DNA of 64,000 bases from the NCBI GenBank assembly GCA_024403455.1, contig JAKSRR010000001.1, positions 62,001-126,000 of the forward strand. Direction: 5' to 3'. Below the pieces are notes generated by a model that worked only from the letters and a program-made list of their open reading frames with translations, searched no databases and was not told the DNA's origin. The stretch comes from Lachnospiraceae bacterium. Its GTDB lineage: Bacteria > Bacillota > Clostridia > Lachnospirales > Lachnospiraceae. A program made the position numbers and the translations under genes. Below are positions 27,231 to 35,873 of the stretch, piece by piece; positions within the stretch are counted from its first letter, which is position 1; the number at the start of each line of letters is the position of its first letter.

Positions 27231-29384
27231 CTAAGAAATATAAGCTACATTGTATGAGATATTCATCTCTTTCAAATCATATAGCTTATAGAATTCCTTC
27301 ATGATGTGGCTAGAAACTGAACGCACACCCTCTTCTTTTGCATCAGAGAGCAAAATCATACGCTGTGTACTACTATAGCGAACAACATAATCTTTTCCCT
27401 TGATACTTCGGGAAATCGCCTTTTCTAAATAGTCCATAACCAACTTGTGTGTTTCAATCGATACATTCATTCCTTCATTAGGACGAGCCGTAAAGAGAAT
27501 AAGCTGTACTGAAGTATTATTCTCTTTCAGAATCTGTTTGATTAAATCATAAGTATCATGGAATTCCGGGGATTCAGAAATATAGGCATCATACTTCTCC
27601 GGGTTCATAACTGCATCTCGTAGATGAATCAAATCTGCACTCTCCGTCTCACTAAGTCCATTTTCCACTGCAGATTTGGTAAAGAATGTATAGTTATTGC
27701 CACCCTTCTGCTTTGACAAGTACAGTGCACGATCCGCATCTAAAAATACATCCTGGAATACATTCTTCATTCCCTCGCACAAGCGAATACCGATGGATAC
27801 AGTAAGATCAATATCCCTTTCAATGATACTGTTCTGCTCTTTTACATTCTGCATAATCTCCTTGGCAACTTCTTCTGCCTGGTCTGCATCCGCAACATCT
27901 GGAATAAGCATAATGAACTCATCACCGCCAACTCTGGCAATAATCTTTTTCTTATCAATCTGCTCCAGTGCCGTTGCAACAGAACGAAGATAAATATCTC
28001 CTAACAAAAATCCTCCCTGTCCGTTGATATACCTAAACTGATCAATATCAATCGCAAACAAGGTTCCCTTGTTCTGCATAATAGCCTCACGAATCAGTTT
28101 CTCACCATGCGCGCGACTATAGAGGCCTGTTAATTCATCATTAATGCTCTGATCCTTGAATTTTTCCTCATCCTTCTTCATCAGTCTGGACCAGATCTTG
28201 GATACATCGGACATATCTTGTTCAGGTGCATTCTCCTGACTGCTTTCCGGAGATAAAGGCTTTAACCGTCCATCATTTAACATACAAATCAGTGCATCTG
28301 CCATCTTAGGATCAAACTGCGAACCTTTACAGCGCTCCAGTTCTCCTAAAATATAGTCCATATCCAAATGCTTTCGATAGACACGATTACTGGTCATGGC
28401 ATCAAACGCATCCGCAACAGCGATAATTCTTGCAATATAAGGAATCTCTTCCCCTTTTATCTTCTCAGGGTAGCCACTTCCGTCATACCGTTCATGATGA
28501 TATTTCGCACCAATATCAATCCCTGGCAGCATACCAATATCCTTCAAGATTTCTGAACCAATGACCGCATGCTGCTTCATCAATTCGTACTCATCATTGG
28601 TCAGTCTTCCTGGCTTATTCAGTACAGAGTCTGGAACACCAATCTTTCCAATGTCATGCAACAGAGCAATGGAGCGAAGTTTCTTTACTTCCTCTTTTTC
28701 CATTCCTAATTCTTCTGCGATTGCGCAGGAATATTCTGCTACGCGTCTCGAATGACCCTGAGTATATTCATCCTTCGCATCGATAGTATTTGCAATCGTT
28801 GCAATGGTCTGTAACGCCATATCCTGAATCTCCAGGTTTTTATCTATCAGTTCTTCGTGCACACGTTTATTATCTTTATGGATGCTATCGTAAAGTCTTG
28901 CAGAAACAAATCCACCAGCAAAGGAAACGATAATTACAGCAAAACGAATCTCAACATCCTTACTGTTGGATACCGTAATACTATTTTGACTAAGCTGATA
29001 AAATAACGAAGCTAAATTAACAGAAATTGTAATTCCAAATGTATACAGAATTAAGGACGGCTTATGATAGAGAATGAGGAAACAAAGCAAGGGAAGAATA
29101 TAGCTCGATACCATCTGCGTAGCACCCGTAAACATAACGAATGCATACATGAACGTATAACCCAATACCACAAAATATCCTAGTTTATCCCAATCCGGCT
29201 TTTTCATAAAGAGTAGCAAAACAGCTACATAGGGAACCACCATGGTTGCGGCAAATTCTAAAATATAAGTCAGCGTGCGCTCTTGTTTAATTACCTCAAC
29301 GCTATATGCTCCTAGCAAAATCAAGATGATTGATAACCAACTGATCATCAATGTTTTATTAATCCTACGTACTTCTCTATTCAT
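27231..29384 (-). CDS. Membrane c-di-GMP protein with HD-GYP and GGDEF domains
   Basis: The protein has 717 residues from the ATG at 29384 (AAGGAGC upstream). Five to six membrane segments (about 12-165) precede an HD-GYP phosphodiesterase domain (about 188-375), with His243-Asp244 in LLHDIGKIGVPD and GYP at 304-306. A GGDEF domain (about 412-570) with an intact RVGGDEF at 484-490 follows. The protein could thus both make and break c-di-GMP, or one domain may be regulatory. The last 140 residues look like a second, degenerate GGDEF fold, with RYSSTQRMIL where RxGGDEF would be. Likely a membrane sensor for motility or surface growth. Confidence 0.93.
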   Translation of the reverse strand: MNREVRRINKTLMISWLSIILILLGAYSVEVIKQERTLTYILEFAATMVVPYVAVLLLFMKKPDWDKLGYFVVLGYTFMYAFVMFTGATQMVSSYILPLLCFLILYHKPSLILYTFGITISVNLASLFYQLSQNSITVSNSKDVEIRFAVIIVSFAGGFVSARLYDSIHKDNKRVHEELIDKNLEIQDMALQTIATIANTIDAKDEYTQGHSRRVAEYSCAIAEELGMEKEEVKKLRSIALLHDIGKIGVPDSVLNKPGRLTNDEYELMKQHAVIGSEILKDIGMLPGIDIGAKYHHERYDGSGYPEKIKGEEIPYIARIIAVADAFDAMTSNRVYRKHLDMDYILGELERCKGSQFDPKMADALICMLNDGRLKPLSPESSQENAPEQDMSDVSKIWSRLMKKDEEKFKDQSINDELTGLYSRAHGEKLIREAIMQNKGTLFAIDIDQFRYINGQGGFLLGDIYLRSVATALEQIDKKKIIARVGGDEFIMLIPDVADADQAEEVAKEIMQNVKEQNSIIERDIDLTVSIGIRLCEGMKNVFQDVFLDADRALYLSKQKGGNNYTFFTKSAVENGLSETESADLIHLRDAVMNPEKYDAYISESPEFHDTYDLIKQILKENNTSVQLILFTARPNEGMNVSIETHKLVMDYLEKAISRSIKGKDYVVRYSSTQRMILLSDAKEEGVRSVSSHIMKEFYKLYDLKEMNISYNVAYIS

Positions 29385-29600
29385 ATAAAGCTCCTTACCC
29401 AAAGAGTATCCTCTTTTTTAAGTATAACATACTTATATCATTTCTGTGGTCTGCTCTTTATCTTGGTAAATGGCTACAATTGAAACCTTTTTGCATGACT
29501 ATTTCTGTATATTACGTTCTATTTTGTCCCCATAATTATCGATAGACTATGCCATAATGTGAACCATCCAAAACAACAAACCAAAAAGGAGGACAACATT

Positions 29601-30425
29601 ATGAATAAGCTACTTCGATGGGGCAACTTTATCATTTATATAGTCATGATTGCAATCAATGCACTCGCAAATATCTTTACCTTCGGCGGAAATACCACAG
29701 GGGCGGTATCTGCTAAATATAGCAATCTCTTCACACCGGCTCCCTATACCTTCTCCATTTGGGGTGTCATTTATATTTTTATGGGATTCTATGTTATTTA
29801 CGCCGTAATCAAATCTCCAAAGCTTAGGAGCATTGAAGATATGCAAGATTCCGTAGGCATTTGGTTTTGTCTTAGCTGCATATTTAATATTGCCTGGATC
29901 TTTACCTGGCATTTTGAGAAGATTGGATTATCCGTTGTGTGTATCCTTGGATTACTCCTATCTTTGATTATCATTAATATCCGATTTTCACTACACCCCG
30001 AAGTATCCATTCCTGTTCGCGTCTGCATTTACGGATTTAATATTTACCTAGGCTGGATCTGCGCTGCAGTCATTGCCAATATCAGTGTCTTCCTGACTAA
30101 GGTTGGATGGGGTGGTTTCGGACTGTCCTCTAAAGTCTGGATGATGATTATCTTAGTGATTACTTGTCTCCTGGGTATTCTACTCACATTTATAGGCGGA
30201 CGCTTTATGGCAACAGCCGCTCTCCTATGGGCCGTCATTGGTATTATGGTCAAACACCTTTCCAATGAAGGATTCGACAATGCTTATCCTGTAATCACTT
30301 TCACGCTGATTTGTATCGCTGTCATCCTTTGGTTAGTTATCATGTACTATCCACTACGCACCTGCAAGTCAACAACTTATCACAAGCTTAAGGATAAAGA
30401 CTCCCATGATATTAAGGATTTGTAA
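29601..30425 (+). CDS. TspO/MBR-like tryptophan-rich membrane protein
   Basis: The protein has 274 residues from the ATG at 29601, with AGGAGG 8 bases upstream. It shows about seven to eight membrane segments. The stretch FTPAPYTFSIWGVIYIFMGF and several Trp-rich helices (FNIAWIFTWH, YLGWICAAV) recall the TspO/tryptophan-rich sensory protein superfamily in its longer bacterial version. TspO proteins bind tetrapyrroles and other small hydrophobic ligands; the role here is unknown. It is a lone plus-strand gene, divergent from the HD-GYP gene. I see no clean promoter. Confidence 0.7.
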   Translation: MNKLLRWGNFIIYIVMIAINALANIFTFGGNTTGAVSAKYSNLFTPAPYTFSIWGVIYIFMGFYVIYAVIKSPKLRSIEDMQDSVGIWFCLSCIFNIAWIFTWHFEKIGLSVVCILGLLLSLIIINIRFSLHPEVSIPVRVCIYGFNIYLGWICAAVIANISVFLTKVGWGGFGLSSKVWMMIILVITCLLGILLTFIGGRFMATAALLWAVIGIMVKHLSNEGFDNAYPVITFTLICIAVILWLVIMYYPLRTCKSTTYHKLKDKDSHDIKDL

Positions 30426-30448
30426 TGCGATACATTCCCTTGTTAAAC

Positions 30449-30513
30449 TGCATGATACGGCTCGCCAACCAAGCTCCTAATATTTCCTCAACACACGTTC
30501 GTCGTATCATGCA
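30449..30513. repeat. Long-range inverted repeat between convergent genes
   Basis: TGCATGATACG (30449-30459) and CGTATCATGCA (30503-30513) form an 11-bp perfect inverted repeat 43 bases apart. A second small hairpin GTACGC-TTAT-GCGTAC (30519-30534) follows. They could fold as a large stem-loop at the end of the TspO-like transcript. No T tract is present. Confidence 0.55.
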
Positions 30514-30540
30514 TTTACGTACGCTTATGCGTACATATAA

Positions 30541-30577
30541 AAAGCTCAGAGTCATGTGATAAGCATGATTCTGAGCT
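30541..30577 (-). terminator. Intrinsic terminator after the 324-residue membrane protein
   Basis: A 14-bp stem (30543-30556 with 30564-30577, one G-T pair) with a 7-base loop is followed by TTTTT on the minus strand. Confidence 0.9.
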
Positions 30578-30611
30578 ATTGATTATTTATAGAACGTTTA
30601 TAAAATTTATC

Positions 30612-31586
30612 CTATTTCCCTACCATCTGTTCAATTGCTGGATTCAAACTATATACATAGTTATATGTAATGGTTTTGGGATACTTCATATAAATATTAT
30701 ATGCTGTGCGGGAATCCATCTGTGCTACCTGCGATATCCCCGTTTCTTCAAGGTTGCGGAACCACTTCTGGATTTTTTTCTTTTTTGCTTTGGAGCAAGC
30801 ATAAGTAGCAAGGATAAAACCTCCCGCAAGTACTATAAATGCCAAAATAGCAAAAATCGCTCTGGCCACCGATACAACAGAATCATTTATCATTTCTACT
30901 GTTCCGACGATTCCCCCTATCGTAAATCCTAACGCAAAATATGCACAAATGATTGTGCCTGCTGTATACCCTCCGGTTTTTAATATCGGGATATTCTCCA
31001 CGGCTACGCTGACATCTGTCGTTGCCATTCGCTTAAGAAAATTTGTTTCATTTGGTTCATCATAGGACTCCAACATATACAATTCCATCGGAAGGACCTG
31101 AAATCTTGCACTCATCGAATTCCCAAGCTGAACAACCACACACTCACCCTGCACAGCAATATTATTAAATAGCATAGAGTGTACCGATGCAGTTCCTTCC
31201 GCGTAGCCTTCTCCTAATGAAAAGTCAATGTAATATACATCATAAGAATATCCCTCACCGTCGTCTTCCTTTACGACTTTCTTTCCGGTACATATTGCCT
31301 TGTATACTTTTATATTTTCCGGATTACCAAACTCAGAATGCACGTTTCTGACATTTCTTTTCGTGCACCAAATAAAGAATGCGGCGATTCCAATACCGAC
31401 ACATAATGGTACTGCCAGAAATGCTTTAGGTGTATCATCCGACGCAGTTCCAACCACCCCGCCTATAGCAATGCCAACAAACATTACCGCAAAGAAAATC
31501 CCTAAGAAAATATAGAATCTCTCACTTTTCTTAGATCCTTTCGTATATTCTTTCCCGTATCCCTGTTTAAATTCCTGTAATGTCAT
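30612..31586 (-). CDS. Hypothetical membrane protein with duplicated helical hairpin
   Basis: The 324-residue protein has four predicted membrane segments in two pairs. The first helix of each pair is similar (FVGIAIGGVVGT near residue 37 and GFTIGGIVGT near residue 217), suggesting an internal duplication. A soluble, beta-rich domain (about 95-185) lies between them. The C-terminus is basic and probably cytoplasmic. I recognise no family. It stands alone with its own terminator, upstream of the zeta-type toxin region. Confidence 0.72.
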   Translation of the reverse strand: MTLQEFKQGYGKEYTKGSKKSERFYIFLGIFFAVMFVGIAIGGVVGTASDDTPKAFLAVPLCVGIGIAAFFIWCTKRNVRNVHSEFGNPENIKVYKAICTGKKVVKEDDGEGYSYDVYYIDFSLGEGYAEGTASVHSMLFNNIAVQGECVVVQLGNSMSARFQVLPMELYMLESYDEPNETNFLKRMATTDVSVAVENIPILKTGGYTAGTIICAYFALGFTIGGIVGTVEMINDSVVSVARAIFAILAFIVLAGGFILATYACSKAKKKKIQKWFRNLEETGISQVAQMDSRTAYNIYMKYPKTITYNYVYSLNPAIEQMVGK

Positions 31587-31703
31587 TGTCGTTCTTTCCT
31601 TATAATCTCCATAAAATATTTTATGAGCAATTGATGTTATATTAAATAATGAATATAATTTGAAAAAATATGTCGCACATCATTTGTATTCGTTAATAAA
31701 ATA

Positions 31704-31910
31704 ATGACAAACCATTTTAATTTAGAAGAAACCCTAAATCAGCTATATATTATCACAAAGTTTTCCTTCTCCATAGTGGACTCCAATGGAGATCTTATGA
31801 ATGATAAGATTGATGAAGAAGAATATCAGATAGAAATAGACTCACTAATGAGTATGTTTAATGTTCCAATTTCAGAAGATATAGAGCAAAATTTCCTTAC
31901 AATTATCTAA
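31704..31910 (+). CDS. Short frame, possible fragment of a sensory domain
   Basis: A 68-codon frame without a visible ribosome site lies in AT-rich DNA. Its start, a helix followed by FSFSIVDSNGDLM, is like the beginning of PocR or GAF-type sensor domains, and then it loses resemblance. It may be a gene fragment or a chance frame. I would not call it a functional gene. Confidence 0.25.
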   Translation: MTNHFNLEETLNQLYIITKFSFSIVDSNGDLMNDKIDEEEYQIEIDSLMSMFNVPISEDIEQNFLTII

Positions 31911-32253
31911 ATAGTTTATCATTACAAAACTCACAATAAATAGGCACATGTTATCTTATATTTTAGATTCGTCTGCAAATTATCATAACTTAATATTGGC
32001 GTTCCTGACTACATGACCAACATTTGTAGGTCATGTAGTCAGGTCAAGTGGTCAAGTCAAATTTCATCATCCCACATGTATCTGCATAGGTCTTCTTTGT
32101 ATGTTTTCTCCTAAGAATTCAAGAATATAGAAAAGACCTTAGAACGAGGAATATTTATAACTCATTCTATGGTCTCGATTATAATTTCAACGACATTTTA
32201 ATCTTTTGTTTTATATTTTTCCGCATATTAAACGCTGTCTAAAATGTTCTTGC
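31911..32253. other. Non-coding AT-rich interval with two hairpins
   Basis: No credible gene is seen here. A perfect 15-bp inverted repeat (32004-32018 with 32029-32043) with a 10-base loop is followed by GGTCA-type direct repeats. About 90 bp later lies a second imperfect stem, described as the toxin gene terminator. The first hairpin has no T tract on either strand, so its role is open. Confidence 0.7.
32131..32175 (-). terminator. Probable terminator after the zeta-type toxin gene
   Basis: A 15-bp imperfect stem (32134-32148 with 32161-32175, two mismatches or wobbles) is followed by TTTTCT on the minus strand, about 80 bp after the toxin stop. Confidence 0.65.
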
Positions 32254-32811
32254 TTATTTCCCAACTAAATGTTTAATCCTTTCTTCTGACCATTTTTCAT
32301 TTCCCCAGATAAATTCTTCATTTTTACGTTTCTTAAATATTCTAGTGGGAACATTAGTGTTATCGTAAATATGTACAATATCACACACTTCAACTAACTC
32401 TGGAATGAGTTTCAATGCTTTCTCATATCTCGAACGAATTTTATCTTCTGGTACACTGTGACCACCAATTGCAGTTCTTGACTCAACACGAAAGATGTTA
32501 ATATTTACATCCGTCGTAAGGACATAAATACATCTTATAAAATACCCTCTTTCCTTGGCTTTCTTTAAAAGATTCAAATTTCGTTCTGTAGATAAGACCG
32601 TTTCGAAAGTAAAGCTTTCCCTCTTCGTGATTGCAGCTTCACGCATAGACTCCGCCAAAATTGCAGCTTCCAGATCAGAGCAATAATTAGTCTTCTTAAT
32701 ATCATCAGCATTAATATACGGTTCAATAACCTTTGCCATTCTAGTTATTGTTGATTTCCCACTACCATTGGGGCCTGCGAAGACTATGATTTCCGGCAGT
32801 TTACTCTGCAT
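32254..32811 (-). CDS. Zeta-toxin family P-loop kinase
   Basis: The protein has 185 residues from the ATG at 32811 with GGAG upstream. The Walker A motif GPNGSGKS (residues 13-20) comes right after a strand. INADDI (about 34-39) and FTFETVLS follow, the usual zeta-toxin or UDP-N-acetylglucosamine kinase-like pattern. Zeta toxins phosphorylate UDP-GlcNAc and so block cell wall synthesis; some homologues have other targets. A small gene directly upstream overlaps by 11 bp and is the likely antitoxin. The pair sits between guaA and a non-coding region. Confidence 0.85.
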   Translation of the reverse strand: MQSKLPEIIVFAGPNGSGKSTITRMAKVIEPYINADDIKKTNYCSDLEAAILAESMREAAITKRESFTFETVLSTERNLNLLKKAKERGYFIRCIYVLTTDVNINIFRVESRTAIGGHSVPEDKIRSRYEKALKLIPELVEVCDIVHIYDNTNVPTRIFKKRKNEEFIWGNEKWSEERIKHLVGK

Positions 32812-32992
32812 ATTTTCTCCTTCCATCTGGATATTCTAAATATGCTACTTTTTTCTTCTCATCATACCCCGCAATTGGAGCTCCTTTTATCTTCTTTATT
32901 TCGTTATCGATCCTTATGGACTCAATAAATCGCTCTGTAAGTTCTTCATCAGAAACACCGCAAGTAGAATCTAACTCATTTGATTCTTCCAT
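32801..32992 (-). CDS. Probable antitoxin partner of the zeta-type toxin
   Basis: This acidic protein of 63 residues has its start set at the ATG at 32992, which has GGAGGA upstream; a longer frame reaches into guaA and lacks a ribosome site. It contains DEELTERFIESIRIDNEIKK, a helical amphipathic segment, followed by GAPIAGYDEKKKVAYLEYPDG. Such short genes overlapping zeta-like toxins on the upstream side are usually antitoxins. I infer this from position and size. Confidence 0.72.
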   Translation of the reverse strand: MEESNELDSTCGVSDEELTERFIESIRIDNEIKKIKGAPIAGYDEKKKVAYLEYPDGRRKYAE

Positions 32993-33014
32993 ATCTATAT
33001 CCTCCAATTTCAAG

Positions 33015-33038
33015 AAATGACAGAAATCTATGTCATTT
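33015..33038 (-). terminator. Weak hairpin after guaA
   Basis: An 8-bp AT-rich stem AAATGACA/TGTCATTT (33015-33022 with 33031-33038) lies 22 bp after the guaA stop. The T run on the minus strand is interrupted. It may be a weak terminator, letting some transcription continue into the toxin-antitoxin pair. Confidence 0.4.
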
Positions 33039-33059
33039 TTATATATTGGGAGATAGAAT

Positions 33060-34643
33060 CTATTCAAACTCTATCGTCCCAGGGGGCTTACTGGTTAGGT
33101 CATAGAATACTCTGTTAACGCCCTTCACTTCATTAATGATTCTACTCATTACGGTCTGCAGTACAGCGAATGGAATCTCTGCTGCCTCTGCAGTCATGAA
33201 ATCTACTGTACGTACAGCACGCACGGCAACGGCATAATCATAAGTTCTCTCGTCACCCATAACGCCCACAGAACGCATATTAGTAAGTGCTGCAAAATAC
33301 TGGTTCGGCATCCAGGAAGGCTCTTTTCCATTTTCTTCCTTGTATGCTTTGGCCGCTGCCTCCACTTCACTACGATAAATCCAGTCAGCATCCTGTACGA
33401 TACGAACCTTCTCCGCTGTAACCTCTCCAATGATACGAATACCAAGTCCAGGGCCAGGGAAGGGCTGACGGAATACTAAGTATTCAGGTAGACCAAGCTC
33501 TAATCCCACCTTGCGGACCTCGTCTTTAAATAAGTTACGAAGAGGCTCAACAATATCCTTAAAATCTACGAAGTCAGGTAGTCCGCCAACATTATGATGA
33601 GACTTAATTACTGCTGACTCACCACCAAGTCCTGATTCAACAACATCAGGATAAATGGTTCCCTGTGCAAGGAAATCTACAGCACCAATCTTCTTTGCTT
33701 CTTCCTCAAATACACGGATAAATTCTTCACCGATGATTTTTCTCTTTCTTTCGGGTTCCGTGACACCTGCCAGTTTTCCATAATATCTTTCCTGAGCATT
33801 TACACGAATAAAGTTAATATCAAAAGAACCATTCGGTCCAAATACACTTTCTACCTCATCTCCTTCATTCTTACGAAGCAAACCATGATCTACAAATACA
33901 CAAGTAAGCTGGTTTCCAATAGCTTTTGCAAGAAGCGCTGCAAGTACAGATGAATCAACACCACCAGACAAAGCTAGAAGAACTTTACCATCACCAACCT
34001 TCTCGCGAATCGCCTTAATATTCTCTTCTACGAAGGAATCCATTCTCCATGTACCAGCACAATCACAGATTTTACGTACGAAGTTAAAGAGAATTTCCTT
34101 TCCATACTCACTGTGAAGCACCTCGGGATGGAACTGAATCGCATACAGTGGTCTATCATCCTCGGTCTCTAATGCAGCATAAGGACAGTCTGCCGTATGT
34201 GCAATGGATTTGAACCCTGGTGCTGCAGTGGAAATATAATCATTGTGGCTCATCCATACGATACTGCTTTCTGGAATTCCTTCAAACAATTTTGAAGATA
34301 AATCAAAATTCGTTACCGTCTTTCCATACTCTCTCACGGGAGCTTTCTCGACGTTACCGCCAAGTACGAGCTGCATTAACTGCGCACCATAGCAAAGTCC
34401 CAGAATTGGACAACCGATTTCAAATAACTCTTTGCTAGCGGTGGGTGCGCCCTCTTCATAAACACTATTAGGACCACCAGTTAATATAATCCCCTTCGGA
34501 TTCATTTCCTTAATCTTTGCAAGATCCGTCTTATAGGAATAAATCTCACAATAAACATTACATTCTCTAACTCTTCTGGCAACCAGCTGATTATACTGTC
34601 CACCAAAATCGATAACGATAACTTTTTCCTGTTCCTTCATCAT
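33060..34643 (-). CDS. guaA: GMP synthase (glutamine-hydrolysing)
   Basis: The two-domain enzyme of 527 residues makes GMP from XMP. The N-terminal glutamine amidotransferase has Cys84 (LGLCYGAQ), His172 and Glu174. The ATP pyrophosphatase domain has the PP-loop SGGVDSS at 226-232. The C-terminal dimerisation part ends KPPGTIEFE, typical for GuaA. Two ATG codons are adjacent at the start (34643 and 34640) with AGGAGAGC before them. It follows the helical hypothetical gene by 18 bp. Confidence 0.98.
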   Translation of the reverse strand: MMKEQEKVIVIDFGGQYNQLVARRVRECNVYCEIYSYKTDLAKIKEMNPKGIILTGGPNSVYEEGAPTASKELFEIGCPILGLCYGAQLMQLVLGGNVEKAPVREYGKTVTNFDLSSKLFEGIPESSIVWMSHNDYISTAAPGFKSIAHTADCPYAALETEDDRPLYAIQFHPEVLHSEYGKEILFNFVRKICDCAGTWRMDSFVEENIKAIREKVGDGKVLLALSGGVDSSVLAALLAKAIGNQLTCVFVDHGLLRKNEGDEVESVFGPNGSFDINFIRVNAQERYYGKLAGVTEPERKRKIIGEEFIRVFEEEAKKIGAVDFLAQGTIYPDVVESGLGGESAVIKSHHNVGGLPDFVDFKDIVEPLRNLFKDEVRKVGLELGLPEYLVFRQPFPGPGLGIRIIGEVTAEKVRIVQDADWIYRSEVEAAAKAYKEENGKEPSWMPNQYFAALTNMRSVGVMGDERTYDYAVAVRAVRTVDFMTAEAAEIPFAVLQTVMSRIINEVKGVNRVFYDLTSKPPGTIEFE

Positions 34644-34661
34644 GCTCTCCTTAAGAGTGTA

Positions 34662-35729
34662 TTATTTTTCGACGCCAGCCAAGGTCTTTACCCAGACAAC
34701 GTCCTCTTCTTTATAATGAAACTTTTGCATCTTCACAGGATCGACTTTTCCGCCATCCTGCATAATCCCTGCATACATTCTGAAATATCCACCACGCTTA
34801 AATGCAAAATGCAGTAGTTTGCTCTTTTCAACTTCGTCCTCTACCCGTACAACATGATTGGCAAACTTTGCAACCAGATTCTTCTCTCTGGGAGTTTTCT
34901 TATTGGCCAGATAATAACGACACATTGCACTGTCACTGGTATTGAAGTCGAGGTTATATTCCCGGATGAACTCTAGGGTTGCTCTTTCCTCATAGTTAAT
35001 AGAAATCTTAATCGTTTCATATAACTCTTTTCCTCGAGGTAATTCTTCTCTCGGCACTTTGAACGCCAAGCAGTACATCAGCTTTGTTGTGAAGAATACC
35101 TGTTTTTCTGCAAAGGCTTTCTTCGTCAACTGATAGATAGCCTTCTTTTCTTCTGCAGTCTGATATTTAAACTTGTGTTTCTCGTTGTAGAGCATACGAA
35201 TGGCACCAGTGACATACTCCTTCTCCCTAAGCGTCATAACCATCTCGTATAATGCAATCATATCCGAAAGACTTGCTGCCTTCACATAGGCGGCAAACAT
35301 TGCATGATTTTCTAAAAGTCTTTCATAATTTTCTTTTCCCAAATGATATGCTGCAAGGAAAAATCCAGCGATATTCATTCGCTTCGGATTACAGGTTGCC
35401 AGCCATTCATCAATCGTAGTCTCATCCGGTAGTGCTTCAGGTGCAATCTCGAAAGATGTAAAGCACTGCATCTTTAATTCCGCCGGCATTTGAGATTCGA
35501 TAATATCATTTAATAATGTTTCAATCCCACTTACTGGCGCAAAAGAGAAGCCTTTTCTCTCTTCATAAGTACGGGATAGCACAGCAAAGAGTTTCTTGTC
35601 ATATCCCTCTTTGGCAAGTTTCGCCGACAACTCTAATAATTCCTGCGGCGACAACTTTGTGGCAATCTTCCTGATTTGTGCAGTACCAGGAATTCCATCC
35701 ATTTCTGTATTTAGTAATTCTTCCGTCAT
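34662..35729 (-). CDS. Hypothetical helical protein
   Basis: The protein has 355 residues from the ATG at 35729, with a GGGGGA ribosome site. It appears mostly alpha-helical, rich in Lys, Glu and Ala, with no membrane segments or signal peptide. Regular helix pairs suggest a repeat-type scaffold, but I see no clear TPR or HEAT consensus. It is 18 bp upstream of guaA, so the two may be co-transcribed. Function unknown. Confidence 0.7.
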   Translation of the reverse strand: MTEELLNTEMDGIPGTAQIRKIATKLSPQELLELSAKLAKEGYDKKLFAVLSRTYEERKGFSFAPVSGIETLLNDIIESQMPAELKMQCFTSFEIAPEALPDETTIDEWLATCNPKRMNIAGFFLAAYHLGKENYERLLENHAMFAAYVKAASLSDMIALYEMVMTLREKEYVTGAIRMLYNEKHKFKYQTAEEKKAIYQLTKKAFAEKQVFFTTKLMYCLAFKVPREELPRGKELYETIKISINYEERATLEFIREYNLDFNTSDSAMCRYYLANKKTPREKNLVAKFANHVVRVEDEVEKSKLLHFAFKRGGYFRMYAGIMQDGGKVDPVKMQKFHYKEEDVVWVKTLAGVEK

Positions 35730-35833
35730 AAAAATCCCCCATAGGCGGCCCACCCGCCCCTAGTGCCTATATTTTAGCACAAAAGCCGCGCAAATATAGT
35801 GGTGAAATTGCATAGTTTTTCAGCATTTTACAG

Positions 35834-35842
35834 TGCTATAAT
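35834..35842 (+). promoter_or_regulatory. Extended -10 promoter of the plus-strand MATE gene
   Basis: TGCTATAAT is an extended -10 element with a poor -35 region. The TTG start codon follows 32 bp later, with AGGAGG between. Confidence 0.6.
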
Positions 35843-35873
35843 AGGGGGGAATTTAGGAAAGGAGGCAGCTAGC

